34,822 nt of DNA from Anaerolineae bacterium (GCA_007123775.1 SLGK01000263.1:1-34822); one strand, 5' to 3'. Shown: positions 1 through 9,497, counted from the first letter of the stretch. The notes: generated by a model not told the origin, from the letters alone. Numbers and translations: made by a program.

Positions 1-2
1 GC

Positions 3-2108
3 GTGGGCGAAATCGTGGCCGCCTGCGTGGCCGGAATGCTCGACCTGGAAGACGCCGCCACCTTTGTCCTGGCGCGGGGTCGCCTGATGGGCGAGCTGCC
101 GCCGGGCGGCAAGATGCTGGCTACCGACGGCACCCTGACAGAAGCGCAGGCGTGGATTGCGGGCAAAGAAGCGGACGTTTCCATTGCCACCGTCAACGGG
201 CCACGTGCGGTGGTCATCGCCGGCCGGGCCGCAGCCATAGACGAGGTAGCCCAACTGGCCCAGGCCGCCGGTAAGCGCACCAAAGAACTGGACGTTTCTC
301 ACGCCTTCCATTCACCGTTGATGGAGCCGATTTTGGATGAGTTAACGGCCGTTGCCAACAGCCTCCACCTCTCCCCACCCCGCATCCCCGTTGTCTCCAA
401 CGTCACCGGCGAATTTCTAAGCGACGACGTCAGCGGCGACTATTGGAGCGCCCACGTGCGCCAGGCGGTTCTCTTCCACCAGGGCCTGGAACAGTTGGTA
501 GAGGCTGGTTGCTCGCTGGTGGTGGAAGTCGGCCCCCACCCGGCCCTGACTCCGGCCGTGGCCACCAGTTTTGACCCCAACCATCTGCAAACCGTCCCCA
601 CCCTGCGCCGCGATCAGAACGATGTGGTCCATATCCTGGAAAGCCTGGCCGCCCTGCACACCAACGGCGTAAGCCTTAACCTCGACCAGCTATTTTGGAG
701 TCCGATTTATCGCCGCGTCCATTTGCCCCTCTACCCCTTCCGCCGCGAGCGCCACTGGCTGGCCAGCGATAAGGGTTTTGGCGTCTCCCCGCGGCTGGCT
801 GAAACAGCCGTTGCCGCGCCGGCCCCGGCAGAAGAGGCCACCCCGGCCGAACCGCTGACCATTGATGGCGAACTGCATCCGCTGTTGGGCGAAGTGACAA
901 CGGCCGATACCCGCCGCGTCATTTTTACCACTACCCTCTCTACGACCACCCCCTGGACCGATCACCGGGTCTTGGGCAGCACTGTCTTCCCGGCCACCGC
1001 CTATATGGAGATGGCTGCCCGCGCTTTTGCCGCCTGCGCTGGCCAGGATTGGCAGTCGGTCGAGTCGAGCGATATGGTGTATGAACGGCCGCTTCTCCTC
1101 AAATACCGCAAAGCCCGACCCGTCAGCCTGACGCTGGAAAATCCCCCCGTTAACGGCAATGACGATACCCGCTTTGTCATTGCCGCCGCCGATGAACCGG
1201 ATGAGGTGTTCTGCCGCGGCCGGCTTACCTTTGCCGCCGACAGCCAGGAGCAGATTCCGGTGGAAGGGGAGCTGGTCATGATGCGCTCCCAGTTGGACAT
1301 CGGCCCGTTTTATGGCGAACTGCGTAAGGGCGGCCTCGAGTACGGGGCCGGTTTTGCCAACGTGCGCGAACTGTGGCTGGGCGAACCGGGGTCGGGCGAG
1401 GCGCTGGGCCGCGTTACGGCCGGCCCCAACGGTGGCGGGGCCAACGAGTCTCCCTTTGCCAACGCCGTCTTGCTGGATGGCTGCCTGCAAGTCTTTGGCG
1501 CCGCCCTGCGTCCCATGCTGGAAGATGGTTACGGCGGCGCTTTTGTGCCGGCCGCCGTTGAATCGGTGACGTTGTACCGGCCGCTGCCGGCCGAAGTCTG
1601 GAGTCAGGTGAAGGTGCAAACGAGCGCCAACGGTCGGGCTGCCCTGGCCCACATCCGCGTCCTGAGCAATGAGGGCGACCTGCTGGCCGAAATGAACGGC
1701 ATAGAACTGCGCCAGACCAATAGTTTAACCAACCCCGGTGCTGTTCCCCGGCCGGCCCCAAGCAGTAACGGGGCCAACCTGATCGCCTCGCGTGACGAAC
1801 TGCTGGAAAAAATGGGCGACCTGCCCCGGCCGGAGCGCATCACCTTGCTGACCAAATGGCTGGCAGCCGAGGTCAAAGACACGATGGGCCAGGCCGCCGA
1901 AGGGTTGGACCTGGACAACCTGGACCCCTCTACCGCCTTCCTGGAAATTGGCCTCGATTCGCTCCTGGTCACCGAACTCCAGCGCCGCATCCAGGAAAAG
2001 CTGGATTTCCGCTTCCAGCCAATGCAGGGCCTCGACTACCAGAGCATCGAGTCGCTGGCCGAGTTTATCTACGAGGAAGTATTGATGACGGAGGCGGTAG
2101 CCGAATGA
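3..2108 (+). CDS. Type I polyketide synthase, C-terminal part (AT-DH-ACP), 5'-truncated by window edge
   Basis: The gene enters from upstream; the first residues (VGEIVAAC) are those right after the active-site Ser of an acyltransferase GHSxGE motif, so KS and the AT start lie outside the window. The AT runs to about residue 250 and has HAFH near residue 100, the signature of malonyl-CoA selection, followed by the YPFRRERHW post-AT linker. A dehydratase double hotdog covers about 285-560, with HxxxGxxxxP (His321) and DxxxQ (Asp492), so it looks catalytically complete. The ACP is at about 625-690 with GLDSL (Ser653) for phosphopantetheine. Only about 60 residues separate DH and ACP, so there is no ketoreductase, enoylreductase or thioesterase. 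A DH needs a beta-hydroxy substrate, so a trans-acting KR is implied; the SDR at 8745 is the candidate. The next gene is a radical SAM enzyme across a repeat-filled 222-bp gap. Whether the PKS is iterative or modular cannot be told here. Confidence 0.95.
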   Translation: MGEIVAACVAGMLDLEDAATFVLARGRLMGELPPGGKMLATDGTLTEAQAWIAGKEADVSIATVNGPRAVVIAGRAAAIDEVAQLAQAAGKRTKELDVSHAFHSPLMEPILDELTAVANSLHLSPPRIPVVSNVTGEFLSDDVSGDYWSAHVRQAVLFHQGLEQLVEAGCSLVVEVGPHPALTPAVATSFDPNHLQTVPTLRRDQNDVVHILESLAALHTNGVSLNLDQLFWSPIYRRVHLPLYPFRRERHWLASDKGFGVSPRLAETAVAAPAPAEEATPAEPLTIDGELHPLLGEVTTADTRRVIFTTTLSTTTPWTDHRVLGSTVFPATAYMEMAARAFAACAGQDWQSVESSDMVYERPLLLKYRKARPVSLTLENPPVNGNDDTRFVIAAADEPDEVFCRGRLTFAADSQEQIPVEGELVMMRSQLDIGPFYGELRKGGLEYGAGFANVRELWLGEPGSGEALGRVTAGPNGGGANESPFANAVLLDGCLQVFGAALRPMLEDGYGGAFVPAAVESVTLYRPLPAEVWSQVKVQTSANGRAALAHIRVLSNEGDLLAEMNGIELRQTNSLTNPGAVPRPAPSSNGANLIASRDELLEKMGDLPRPERITLLTKWLAAEVKDTMGQAAEGLDLDNLDPSTAFLEIGLDSLLVTELQRRIQEKLDFRFQPMQGLDYQSIESLAEFIYEEVLMTEAVAE

Positions 2109-2186
2109 ATAGGACGCAGATGAACGCAGATGACGCAGATAAAAAGAAAATGATCTGCGTTAATCCTGAAAATCTGCGTCCTATTC
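2108..2186. repeat. 79-bp palindromic intergenic repeat, copy 1
   Basis: It begins at the PKS stop codon. Perfect 14-bp outer arms (aataggacgcagat / atctgcgtcctatt) and an internal tandem of the ACGCAGAT unit can fold into a long hairpin in RNA. A second copy lies 49 bp downstream and differs at one position. It may act as a terminator or attenuator between the PKS and radical SAM genes, or as a small non-autonomous mobile palindrome. Confidence 0.9.
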
Positions 2187-2235
2187 CCAGAGTAGAACCT
2201 GCGTGTAAGCGTTCACGTACTTTTGTAAGCGAATA

Positions 2236-2314
2236 AATAGGACGCAGATGAACGCAGATGACGCAGATAAAAAGAAAATAATCTGCGTTAATCCTGAAAA
2301 TCTGCGTCCTATTC
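2236..2314. repeat. 79-bp palindromic intergenic repeat, copy 2
   Basis: Same 79 bases as the copy at 2108-2186 with a single G-to-A change in the centre, ending about 16 bp before the radical SAM start codon. The Shine-Dalgarno of the next gene (GAGGAGG, about 2319-2325) lies just outside the hairpin. The 49 bp between the copies hold nothing recognisable. Confidence 0.9.
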
Positions 2315-2330
2315 CTATGAGGAGGCTTTT

Positions 2331-3761
2331 ATGAGCAGCGAAACTTTATCAGTTGATCTAGAAACAGCCCGGCATTATATCGAAACCCATCTCGACAAGC
2401 GGCAGGTGAACAAAATTCAGCACTCCTTCCCCTCGCCCCGCTTTTGGACTGAAACGGCCGTGCCGGTTGAAGAAATCATAACCGACCGGCAGCATTTACA
2501 AACAGTGGGGCGCAGTTCGCCGGTCAACCTGTACGTGGGTGCCCCTTTCTGCATCCAGACCGCCCCGGCCAAATGTGGTTACTGCCTCTTCCCGGTAGAG
2601 GTGTTTACCGGCAACAAAGATTTGGAACGCTACTATGATTACCTGCGGCGCGAGGTGGCCCTGTACGGCGACGCCTTTGCCGACCAATCGCTGGGCGCAG
2701 TCTATTTCGGCGGTGGTACAGCCAATCTGTACAAAGCCGACAAATACTACCAACTAATGGACCTGGTGCGCAGCCTATTCCCCGACACCGGTCCGGAAGT
2801 GGACATCACCCTGGAAGGGATTCCCCAACTCTTTACGCGGGAGAAGATTCAGGCCATTAAAGAATCAGGCATGAACCGGATCAGCATGGGGGTGCAGCAG
2901 ATCAATGAGCGGCTGAACAGCCTGAGCGGGCGCAAGCAAACGACCAAACATGTGACCCAGACGCTGGAATGGGCCAGAGAATTTGGCATGCCCTGCAACG
3001 TGGACCTCATCTTTGGCTGGCCGCAGCAGACGGTAGCCACCATGGTCGAGGACCTGGAAACGGTTATCTCCTGGGGCGTCTATGACATTACCCATTATGA
3101 GCTTAACGTGGGCGGCCCCACCGACTTTGCCCTCAACCGGTATCACGAACTGCCCAGCACGTTGAGCAATCTGGAGATGTACCGGGTGGCGCGCGATTTG
3201 CTGGTCAGCCACGGCTATGAGCAGATCACGGCCTATAACTGGCGCAAGCCGGGCGACCCCCACAGCCGGCCGTATGAAGAAGGGGTTTCGCGGCGGCTGG
3301 ATACGATGAACACGGTGGGGCTGGGCTACGCGGCCATCACCTTTTTTGGCGACGCCGGCCTGCCCAACGGCCGTTCCTGGTCCTACATCCAGTGGCGCAA
3401 CGTGCAGGAGTATAAGGCGGCTATTGACAACGGCCGTTTCCCCGTCGAAGCTGGTTTCCGCCACGAGATCGAAGATTTTCAACTCTCCATGGTCTGGCGC
3501 AACCTGTTTGGCCTGGAACTGGACCGCCACGCCTATCAAGAAGCGTTTGGCGTGGACGTGTACGAACAGTTTGAAGGTGTCTGGAAGGCGCTGGAAGAGT
3601 GGGAATTTGTGCGCGTCACCGCCGACAAGATTCGCCTGGTTGGGGATGGCCCCTTCTACACCCCGCTGATCCAGACCCTCCTGGCCGAAAAGCGTTACGA
3701 GACGCTGCGCCAGCGGGTCGTTCACAAGAGAACAGCGGATTTGGAAATAATGGAAACGTAA
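2331..3761 (+). CDS. HemN-like radical SAM enzyme (candidate class C methyltransferase/cyclopropanase)
   Basis: A 476-residue HemN/HemW-type radical SAM protein. The [4Fe-4S] ligands are Cys74, Cys82 and Cys85 in PFC(x7)CGYC, i.e. CX7CX2C, with four extra residues compared with the CX3CX2C normal for this family. Other family marks are YFGGGT near residue 125, RISMGVQQ near 183 and a HemN-type C-terminal region including the GLGY turn near 330. Start ATG 2331 has a strong GAGGAGG 5-11 bp upstream. HemN-like enzymes in biosynthetic clusters are usually not heme enzymes but class C methyltransferases or cyclopropanases (for example Jaw5 with a KR-less PKS, C10P in CC-1065), using two SAM molecules. 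Its position between a PKS and an NRPS supports methylation or cyclopropanation of a carrier-bound chain; that role is inferred. Oxygen-independent coproporphyrinogen oxidase is unlikely, since no heme genes are nearby. Confidence 0.85.
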   Translation: MSSETLSVDLETARHYIETHLDKRQVNKIQHSFPSPRFWTETAVPVEEIITDRQHLQTVGRSSPVNLYVGAPFCIQTAPAKCGYCLFPVEVFTGNKDLERYYDYLRREVALYGDAFADQSLGAVYFGGGTANLYKADKYYQLMDLVRSLFPDTGPEVDITLEGIPQLFTREKIQAIKESGMNRISMGVQQINERLNSLSGRKQTTKHVTQTLEWAREFGMPCNVDLIFGWPQQTVATMVEDLETVISWGVYDITHYELNVGGPTDFALNRYHELPSTLSNLEMYRVARDLLVSHGYEQITAYNWRKPGDPHSRPYEEGVSRRLDTMNTVGLGYAAITFFGDAGLPNGRSWSYIQWRNVQEYKAAIDNGRFPVEAGFRHEIEDFQLSMVWRNLFGLELDRHAYQEAFGVDVYEQFEGVWKALEEWEFVRVTADKIRLVGDGPFYTPLIQTLLAEKRYETLRQRVVHKRTADLEIMET

Positions 3762-3820
3762 TGCGTAAAACGTAAGGCGTAAGGCGCAAACCATTACGTT
3801 TTACGCTTTACGTTTTACGC
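3757..3820. repeat. Palindromic repeat between radical SAM and NRPS genes
   Basis: The arm gcgtaaaacgtaa (3763-3775) is complementary to ttacgttttacgc at 3794-3806 and again at 3808-3820, so two alternative hairpins are possible. It overlaps the radical SAM stop codon and nearly fills the 76-bp gap to the NRPS gene. No Shine-Dalgarno is evident before ATG 3838. It is of the same style as the other TACG-rich palindromes in the window. Confidence 0.8.
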
Positions 3821-3837
3821 TCACAAATCATTTTACT

Positions 3838-6800
3838 ATGAATAACAACACTTCCCCCACCCTTTCCCAGATTCGTGACACGCTAAGGCAGATTGTCGGC
3901 GAGGTGATCGAGGTTGAAGCAGAGCAGGTGGACAGCCAACTGCCGCTGCTTGACCTGGTCAATTCCTCGCTGGCACTGGTGGAGGGGATGCGCCGCGTCT
4001 ACGAGCAATTTGGCGTGCTGGTCTCCATCCGGGACGTTCTGGAAGGGCAGACCGACCTGAACGGCCTGGCCGACTATATCCACCAGGGGTTGCAAGCGCA
4101 GCGAAACGGCCGTAAACAAGAAGCCCCCACCTCTACCCCACCTCCCCAAAAGAAAGAGGGACGCCAGGCGCCCCTCTTCCCCACCCAGCACCACGTCGCC
4201 ATTCTGATGCGCTACTCGCCGGCAGCGGCGGCCGCTTTCAACGAATCGCTGTCGGTTCGCCTGGCAGGGGTGCTGGACGGTCCGGCCTTGCAAGCGGCTC
4301 TGGCAGCGGCCGTTGCGCGGCACGAAGCGCTGCGGATGGCCCTCAGTCCCGACCGGGATATGCTGGAAATTATTGAAGAGGAACGGCCGTTGCTGAGCGT
4401 CTCTCCCTGTCCTCCAGACGAGTTAGATGAGCGCCTGACAGCCATTGGCCAACGGCCGTTTACCCCCGGCCAACCACTCTTCCGGGCCGAACTACTGCGC
4501 CTTTCCGACACCGACCACATACTCATGCTGGTGAGCCACGCCCTGCTGCTGGACCATGAAGCGCTGCTCGCGCTTTTGCAAGACGTAGCCACATTCTACA
4601 ACTTGTATACCCGCGACGAAGAGCCGGAGGTTACGCCCTCGGCCGCCCAGTGGACAGAATACATGGCCCAACGCCAGGCAGAAGTAAGCGCAGCCGCCCG
4701 CGCCGAAGCCGAAAATTTCTGGCGCGACACGTTCGCTCAGGGTATTCCCCGCCTCGAACTCCCTTCTGACCATACCCGCCCGCCGGTCAAAAATTACGAC
4801 GGCGGCCGACTGATTCTGCCTTTGCCGCCCGAATTGATGCAGCAGTTGCACAGTTGGGCCGCCGCGTCGGGAGAGGGATTGGCCGGCTCGCGTGCCCACG
4901 CCGCTTTTTTCACTGCCTTTACCATTCTCCTACACCGGCTGGCCGGCCAGTCGGAACTTGTGGTTGGCGTCAACAGCAAGCCGCTCCATCTGTCCGCCGG
5001 ACAGCAGCCGGTAGCGGCCACCGAAACGATGACGCCGGTACCCTCCGGCTATGATGTCGACGCCAGCTTTGCCACGGCCGTGCAGCAACAGGCGGCCGCC
5101 CTGGCCCGCGCTTACGACCACGCCCATCTTTCCCTGGCCGAGATTATCCAACTGCTGCAACTGCCCCGCGACCAGAGCCAGTCGGCTATCTTTGCCGCCG
5201 CCTTTCGCCGCCAGATTACTGAGGCCCCGCCCGCCTTTATTGACTTGCAGGCTTCCTATATAACAGCGCCCGGCGCAATGGCCCGTTATGATCTGGAACT
5301 GGTTTGGGAAACGGCCGGCGGAGAAACCGGAGAAACCGGGCTTTTGACAACCGGTGACGATGCCACGCTTTTTGAAGAGAAAAGCCCGGTTTCTGGTAAA
5401 GTCAAAGATCGTCTCATCTGTAACTACAGCAGCGAACTATTTACGGCCGATACCATGGCCCGTTGGCTGGACGGGCTGCTAGAACTGCTGCGGATTGCGC
5501 TGGCAGACGACGCCGTGCCCTGCGGCCGACTGCCCCTGATGAGCGAGGCCGAGCGGCACAAGTTGTTGGTAGAGTGGAACCAGACGAAACGGCCGTATCC
5601 CCGGCAGCAGACCATTCTCGACCTGATCCGGGAACATATCCGGCAGCGTCCTGACGCCGTAGCCATTCGCTTTGGCGAGGATGCGCTCACCTACGCCCAA
5701 CTGGGGCAGCGTATTGAACAGATCGCCACCCAACTGCACCAACAGACCATTGGCCGGGGCGACCGGGTAGCCATCTTGCTGCCCCGCTCACCCGACCTGG
5801 TAGCCGCCATGCTGGCCGCCTGGCACGTGGGGGCTCTCTACGTCCCCCTGGACCAGGAGTTCCCGCTCAAACGTCTGGCCTTTATGCTGGCCGACGCCGA
5901 CGTGAAAGCAACCATCACCAACGAGAATCTGGCCCCGCTGATTGGTGAGGCTGATTTACTCTTGCTCGATGACGAAGGACGAAAGACGGAAGACGGAGAA
6001 GGCAACCACCTTCCGTCCTCCGTCCTCCGTCCTCCGTCCCCTAACGACAGCGCCTATATCATCTACACCTCCGGCTCCACCGGCCGGCCCAAAGGGGTCG
6101 AAATCATGCACCGGGCCGTGGTCAACTGTGTCCTGGGGAGCCAATCCCTGCTGGAATTTGGGGCCGGCGACTCGCTGCTGGCCCTTACCACCGTCTCTTT
6201 CGACATCTCCGTGGTCGAACTATTTATGCCGCTGGTGGCCGGTGGCATTCTGGTTTTGGGCGAAGATGGTCTGGCAGGAGACGGCCTGCGCCTGACTGAG
6301 CAAATCACGGCGGTGCAGCCCACCTACGTTCAGGCCACCCCCTCCACCTGGAAGATGGTACTGGCGGCCGGCTGGCAGGGCGATCCGGCGCTGCACGTGG
6401 CCGCCACTGGCGAAAGCCTGAGCCGGGAGCTGGCCGAACAACTGCTGGCTAGAGTCGGCCGTCTCTGGAACCTGTACGGGCCGACCGAAACGACCGTCTA
6501 CGCCACCGCCTGCCCGGTAGAATCAGCCCCCGACCAACCGATCAGAATCGGCCGGCCGTTACCCAACACCCAACTGTACATCCTGGACGAGCAAATGCAG
6601 CCCGTGCCCACCGGCGCCGTCGGCGAACTCTACATCGGCGGCGACGGCCTGGCCCGCGGCTACTGGCAGCGACCGAAGTTAACGGCCGAAAGCTTCGTGA
6701 ATTACGAATTACAAATTACGAATTACGAAGAATCCTCCGTCGTCGGTCGTCCGTCATCCGTCGTCCTTTATAAGACCGGCGACCTGGCCCGCTATCTACC

Positions 6801-8673
6801 CAATGGGGACGTGATTTGCCTGGGACGGATTGATAACCAGGTTAAAATTCATGGCGTGCGCGTGGAGTTGGGCGAAGTGGAGTCCGCCTTACAGAGCGTG
6901 CCCGGCGTGCGGGATGCGGTGGCTGCGGCCTGGCGCGATTCCCAGGGTAATGCCCAACTGGTGGGCCATGTTATCATGGCCAACCGGCAAACCTTAACGC
7001 CGGCAGACATTCGCGCCCACTTGCGGGAACTGCTGCCAACGGTCATGATTCCTTCCCGCTATATGTTCCACGAGGCTTTTCCTCTGACGGCCAGCGGTAA
7101 AGTGCAGCGGGCCGCCCTGCCCACGCCGGATGCCAGACAAAAGCGGGCACGCGCGGTGGACGAGACCCCGGCCACGCCCACGGAGCGGCTGCTGGCCGAA
7201 GCGTGGGCCAGGGTGTTAGAAATCGGGCCGGACCAGATCGGCCGTGATGACGATTTTATGGACCTGGGCGGCCACTCCCTGCTGATGACCCCGTTAATGG
7301 TTGAGGTGCGTAAGCTGTTCCACGTCAATTTTGACCTGCGCGAGTTTTTTGACGCTTCTACCCTGCGCCGCTTTGCCGCCCTGATTGATGAGCGGCGGCA
7401 ACAGAGGGGGAATGGGCAAAACGGCCGTTTCCAACCCAAACCCGACCGCCCCTCAGAATGGGGCCGGCAGCGCATGGCCTTTCTCAAGCGAGAAGCCCAG
7501 CTACCGGCCACCATCGCCCCCGCCCGCGGCCTAACTTACCGGACGCCGGACGCCTATCGCGCCATTTTTCTGACCGGGGCCACCGGCTTCCTGGGCGCTT
7601 ATCTGGTCGCCGAAATGTTGCAAGAAACCGAAGCCGCCATCCACTGCCTGGTTCGTCCCCGGCGTGGCCAGCACGGCCGGCAGCGTCTGGCCGCGCAGTT
7701 AAAAAAGTACGAGCTATGGCGCGACGACGACTGGTGGCAGGCAGTCTGGCAGCAGCGGCTGCACATCGTGGACGGCGACGTTACCCTGCCTCGCCTGGGC
7801 TTGAGCGATGCCCTGTATGAGTCGCTGGCCCGCGAGGTGGACGCCATTCTGCACGGGGCCGCCCACGTCAATTTTATCTATCCCTATGAAGCGCTGCGGA
7901 CCACCAACGTCCTGGGACTGCATGAGCTTATCCGCTTTGCCTTTCACAGTCGCATCAAGCCGGTCCACCATCTCTCCACGGCCGCCATCTGGCCCATGGG
8001 CGCCCACCAGACCTTTTACGAAAAAGAGAATATCGAACACGGCCGGCCGCTCAACCTGGGCTACGACGAATCAAAGTGGGTGGCCGAACGCTGCCTTCTC
8101 TACGCCGCCGAACGAGGGCTGCCCGTGGCCCGCTACCGGCCCGGCGAAGTGGGCGGCGACAGCCAGACGGGACGCTGCGTCACCGACCATTTCCTCTTTG
8201 CCACTATCAAGGGCTTTTTGCAATTTGGGGCGTTTCCATCGCTGGATATGCACGTGGACATCGCCCCGGTCGATTACGTGGCCCAGGCGTTGGTTCACCT
8301 GATCTTCCGCGGCAATCCGTTGGGTCGCGCCTATCACCTGACCAACCCTGAACCGAGCCACATGAGCCAGGCCCTTACCTTCTTGCGCAGCCTGGGCTAC
8401 CGCTTTACGGAAATGCCTTTTGCCGAGCTGCGCGACCGGCTCATTCACAGTCCCGGCTTTGCCCAAAACGCCCTCTTTCCCTACCAGGCCGCCTTGCAAG
8501 AGATGGATAGTTACAGCCTGGAGCTGCCTCGCTACGACACTACTCAAACCAAACGGGCGCTGGCCGGCGCCGGCATCGCCTGCCCCCCGGCCGATGAGAC
8601 ACTCTTTGGTACCTACATAGATTACTTACAGGAGATTGGCTTCATTCCGGAGCCGGAGGAAATAGCCGTATAG
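3838..8673 (+). CDS. Nonribosomal peptide synthetase: carrier-C(degenerate)-A-PCP-reductase
   Basis: A 1611-residue single-module NRPS. An N-terminal carrier domain (about 1-90) has LVNSSL with Ser44 at the phosphopantetheine position. The condensation domain (about 115-560) reads H234-A-LLL-D239-H where HHxxxDG is expected, so the catalytic second His is Ala. The adenylation domain (about 570-1095) has A3 [11 protein letters not shown] (743-753), A5 YGPTETT (880-886), A7 YKTGDL and A10 Lys1088. The PCP has LGGHSL (Ser1147). The terminal thioester reductase (about 1240-1600) has TGATGFLG (1246-1253) and YxxxK (Tyr1409, Lys1413), implying NAD(P)H-dependent release as aldehyde or alcohol. Three palindromic repeat-like stretches (5331-5394, 5976-6042, 6699-6766) are translated in frame in linkers of the C and A domains. 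The substrate code read by eye is D-I-V-Q-A-T-L-V-Y-K, closest in my memory to glycine-type codes, but this is weak. The N-terminal carrier may accept the PKS chain. Confidence 0.93.
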   Translation: MNNNTSPTLSQIRDTLRQIVGEVIEVEAEQVDSQLPLLDLVNSSLALVEGMRRVYEQFGVLVSIRDVLEGQTDLNGLADYIHQGLQAQRNGRKQEAPTSTPPPQKKEGRQAPLFPTQHHVAILMRYSPAAAAAFNESLSVRLAGVLDGPALQAALAAAVARHEALRMALSPDRDMLEIIEEERPLLSVSPCPPDELDERLTAIGQRPFTPGQPLFRAELLRLSDTDHILMLVSHALLLDHEALLALLQDVATFYNLYTRDEEPEVTPSAAQWTEYMAQRQAEVSAAARAEAENFWRDTFAQGIPRLELPSDHTRPPVKNYDGGRLILPLPPELMQQLHSWAAASGEGLAGSRAHAAFFTAFTILLHRLAGQSELVVGVNSKPLHLSAGQQPVAATETMTPVPSGYDVDASFATAVQQQAAALARAYDHAHLSLAEIIQLLQLPRDQSQSAIFAAAFRRQITEAPPAFIDLQASYITAPGAMARYDLELVWETAGGETGETGLLTTGDDATLFEEKSPVSGKVKDRLICNYSSELFTADTMARWLDGLLELLRIALADDAVPCGRLPLMSEAERHKLLVEWNQTKRPYPRQQTILDLIREHIRQRPDAVAIRFGEDALTYAQLGQRIEQIATQLHQQTIGRGDRVAILLPRSPDLVAAMLAAWHVGALYVPLDQEFPLKRLAFMLADADVKATITNENLAPLIGEADLLLLDDEGRKTEDGEGNHLPSSVLRPPSPNDSAYIIYTSGSTGRPKGVEIMHRAVVNCVLGSQSLLEFGAGDSLLALTTVSFDISVVELFMPLVAGGILVLGEDGLAGDGLRLTEQITAVQPTYVQATPSTWKMVLAAGWQGDPALHVAATGESLSRELAEQLLARVGRLWNLYGPTETTVYATACPVESAPDQPIRIGRPLPNTQLYILDEQMQPVPTGAVGELYIGGDGLARGYWQRPKLTAESFVNYELQITNYEESSVVGRPSSVVLYKTGDLARYLPNGDVICLGRIDNQVKIHGVRVELGEVESALQSVPGVRDAVAAAWRDSQGNAQLVGHVIMANRQTLTPADIRAHLRELLPTVMIPSRYMFHEAFPLTASGKVQRAALPTPDARQKRARAVDETPATPTERLLAEAWARVLEIGPDQIGRDDDFMDLGGHSLLMTPLMVEVRKLFHVNFDLREFFDASTLRRFAALIDERRQQRGNGQNGRFQPKPDRPSEWGRQRMAFLKREAQLPATIAPARGLTYRTPDAYRAIFLTGATGFLGAYLVAEMLQETEAAIHCLVRPRRGQHGRQRLAAQLKKYELWRDDDWWQAVWQQRLHIVDGDVTLPRLGLSDALYESLAREVDAILHGAAHVNFIYPYEALRTTNVLGLHELIRFAFHSRIKPVHHLSTAAIWPMGAHQTFYEKENIEHGRPLNLGYDESKWVAERCLLYAAERGLPVARYRPGEVGGDSQTGRCVTDHFLFATIKGFLQFGAFPSLDMHVDIAPVDYVAQALVHLIFRGNPLGRAYHLTNPEPSHMSQALTFLRSLGYRFTEMPFAELRDRLIHSPGFAQNALFPYQAALQEMDSYSLELPRYDTTQTKRALAGAGIACPPADETLFGTYIDYLQEIGFIPEPEEIAV
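5331..5394. repeat. In-frame inverted repeat inside the NRPS C domain
   Basis: Perfect 15-bp arms, agaaaccgggctttt (5331-5345) and aaaagcccggtttct (5380-5394), flank a 34-bp loop. The stretch is translated as a Gly/Thr/Ser-rich segment between the RYDLELVWE and ICNYSSELF strands of the C domain, where other C domains have a short turn. It looks like a palindromic element inserted without breaking the frame. Confidence 0.8.
5976..6042. repeat. In-frame purine/pyrimidine palindromic repeat inside the NRPS A domain
   Basis: A purine-rich run with GACGGA units (to about 6002) is followed by a complementary run of TCCGTCC units (about 6009-6040). It encodes an acidic then Ser/Pro-rich loop just before the A3 motif, where homologous A domains go directly from the LLLLD strand to YIIYTSG. 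Intergenic repeats of the same GACGGA/TCCGTC style occur in this genome, for example after the PPTase gene. Confidence 0.75.
6699..6766. repeat. In-frame repeat insertion before NRPS A7 motif
   Basis: A run of AATTACGAATTACAAATTACG units followed by CCGTCGTC-type units is translated as a 22-residue insert between ESFV and LYKTGDL. Standard A domains have a short loop here. Both halves resemble intergenic repeat units seen elsewhere in the window, which argues for insertion of repeat DNA into the coding sequence. Confidence 0.75.
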
Positions 8674-8735
8674 CGTGTTACGTAACCAGAGAGAATTACG
8701 CAACACGCAATACGGAATACGCACTACGCAATAAA
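8673..8735. repeat. TACG-rich palindromic repeat between NRPS and SDR
   Basis: Arms gcgtgttacgtaa (8673-8685) and ttacgcaacacgc (8696-8708) pair at 12 of 13 positions, followed by further ATACG/TACGC units. The central stretch cagagagaa plus the CGCAATACGGAATACG units reappears in reverse orientation at 19712-19775, so this is a dispersed family. The repeat ends just before the AAAGGA ribosome binding site of the SDR gene. Confidence 0.85.
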
Positions 8736-8744
8736 GGAAAATCT

Positions 8745-9497
8745 GTGAAACCATTACAAAACAAAACCATACTAATTACCGGCGGGTCGCGGGGTATTGG
8801 CGCGGCGGTGGTGGGGGCGGCGATGGCGCGCGGCGCGTCGGTGGCCTTTACCTACCACCACAGCGCGGAAACGGCCGAAACGCTCGCTCAGGAAATGACC
8901 GCCCAATATCCCGACCAGCAATGCCTGGCGCTGGCCTGTGACGTGGCCGACCTGGCCGCCATGCAGCAGATGATCAAGGGGGTCATTGAACAATTTGGTC
9001 GGGTGGACGCCCTGGTCAACAACGCCGGCATTACCCGCGACACGGCCCTGGCTCGGATGAGCCGCCAGCAGTGGGACGAGGTGATTACTACCAATCTGGG
9101 CAGTATGTATAACGCCATCCAGCCCTTACTGCTGCAACTGGTCAAACAGCGGGCCGGGGCTATCGTCAACCTGTCGTCGGCCGTGGCCATTTACGGCACA
9201 CGCGGCCAAGCCAACTACGCCGCGGCCAAAGGGGGCATTATCGGTTTTACCAAAGCGCTGTCGGCCGAAGTGGCCCCGTTTGGCGTGCGCGTCAACGCTG
9301 TCGCACCTGGCTACGTAGATACCGACATGATGGCCGGCCTCTCCGAAGAGAAGTTGAGCTACATCAAGAGCCGTATCTCTCTGGGCCGGCTGGGTCAACC
9401 GGAGGAGGTGGCCACGCTGGTCTGCTTCCTGGCTTCTGACGAAGCCAGCTACATCACGGGACAGATTTTTCAGGTGGATGGCGGCATTACCCTGTAA
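8745..9497 (+). CDS. FabG-like SDR; probable trans-acting ketoreductase
   Basis: A 250-residue short-chain dehydrogenase of the 3-oxoacyl-ACP reductase type. It has the N-terminal Rossmann motif TGGSRGIG (about 11-18), NNAG (about 91-94), and the catalytic Ser in NLSSAVA, then Tyr and Lys in NYAAAKGG. The C-terminal [12 protein letters not shown] is typical of FabG. It starts at GTG 8745 with AAAGGA about 6 bp upstream. The reaction expected is NADPH-dependent reduction of a 3-ketoacyl chain on an ACP. Since the PKS at the left edge has DH but no KR, this gene is the best candidate for the missing ketoreductase, as in jawsamycin-type systems. A general fatty-acid FabG role cannot be excluded, but no fab genes adjoin it. 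Confidence 0.92.
   Translation: MKPLQNKTILITGGSRGIGAAVVGAAMARGASVAFTYHHSAETAETLAQEMTAQYPDQQCLALACDVADLAAMQQMIKGVIEQFGRVDALVNNAGITRDTALARMSRQQWDEVITTNLGSMYNAIQPLLLQLVKQRAGAIVNLSSAVAIYGTRGQANYAAAKGGIIGFTKALSAEVAPFGVRVNAVAPGYVDTDMMAGLSEEKLSYIKSRISLGRLGQPEEVATLVCFLASDEASYITGQIFQVDGGITL

Noticed and set aside
690..1652. Open frame of 320 codons antisense to the PKS DH region
   Set aside because: Composition and position are typical of a GC-rich shadow; the PKS frame has all the family motifs.
2108..2314. CRISPR array
   Set aside because: There are only two 79-bp copies and they are palindromes; no regular spacers and no cas genes are present.
2331..3761. Oxygen-independent coproporphyrinogen III oxidase (hemN/hemW)
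   Set aside because: The Cys spacing is non-canonical and the gene lies between PKS and NRPS genes with no tetrapyrrole genes nearby, so a heme role is less likely.
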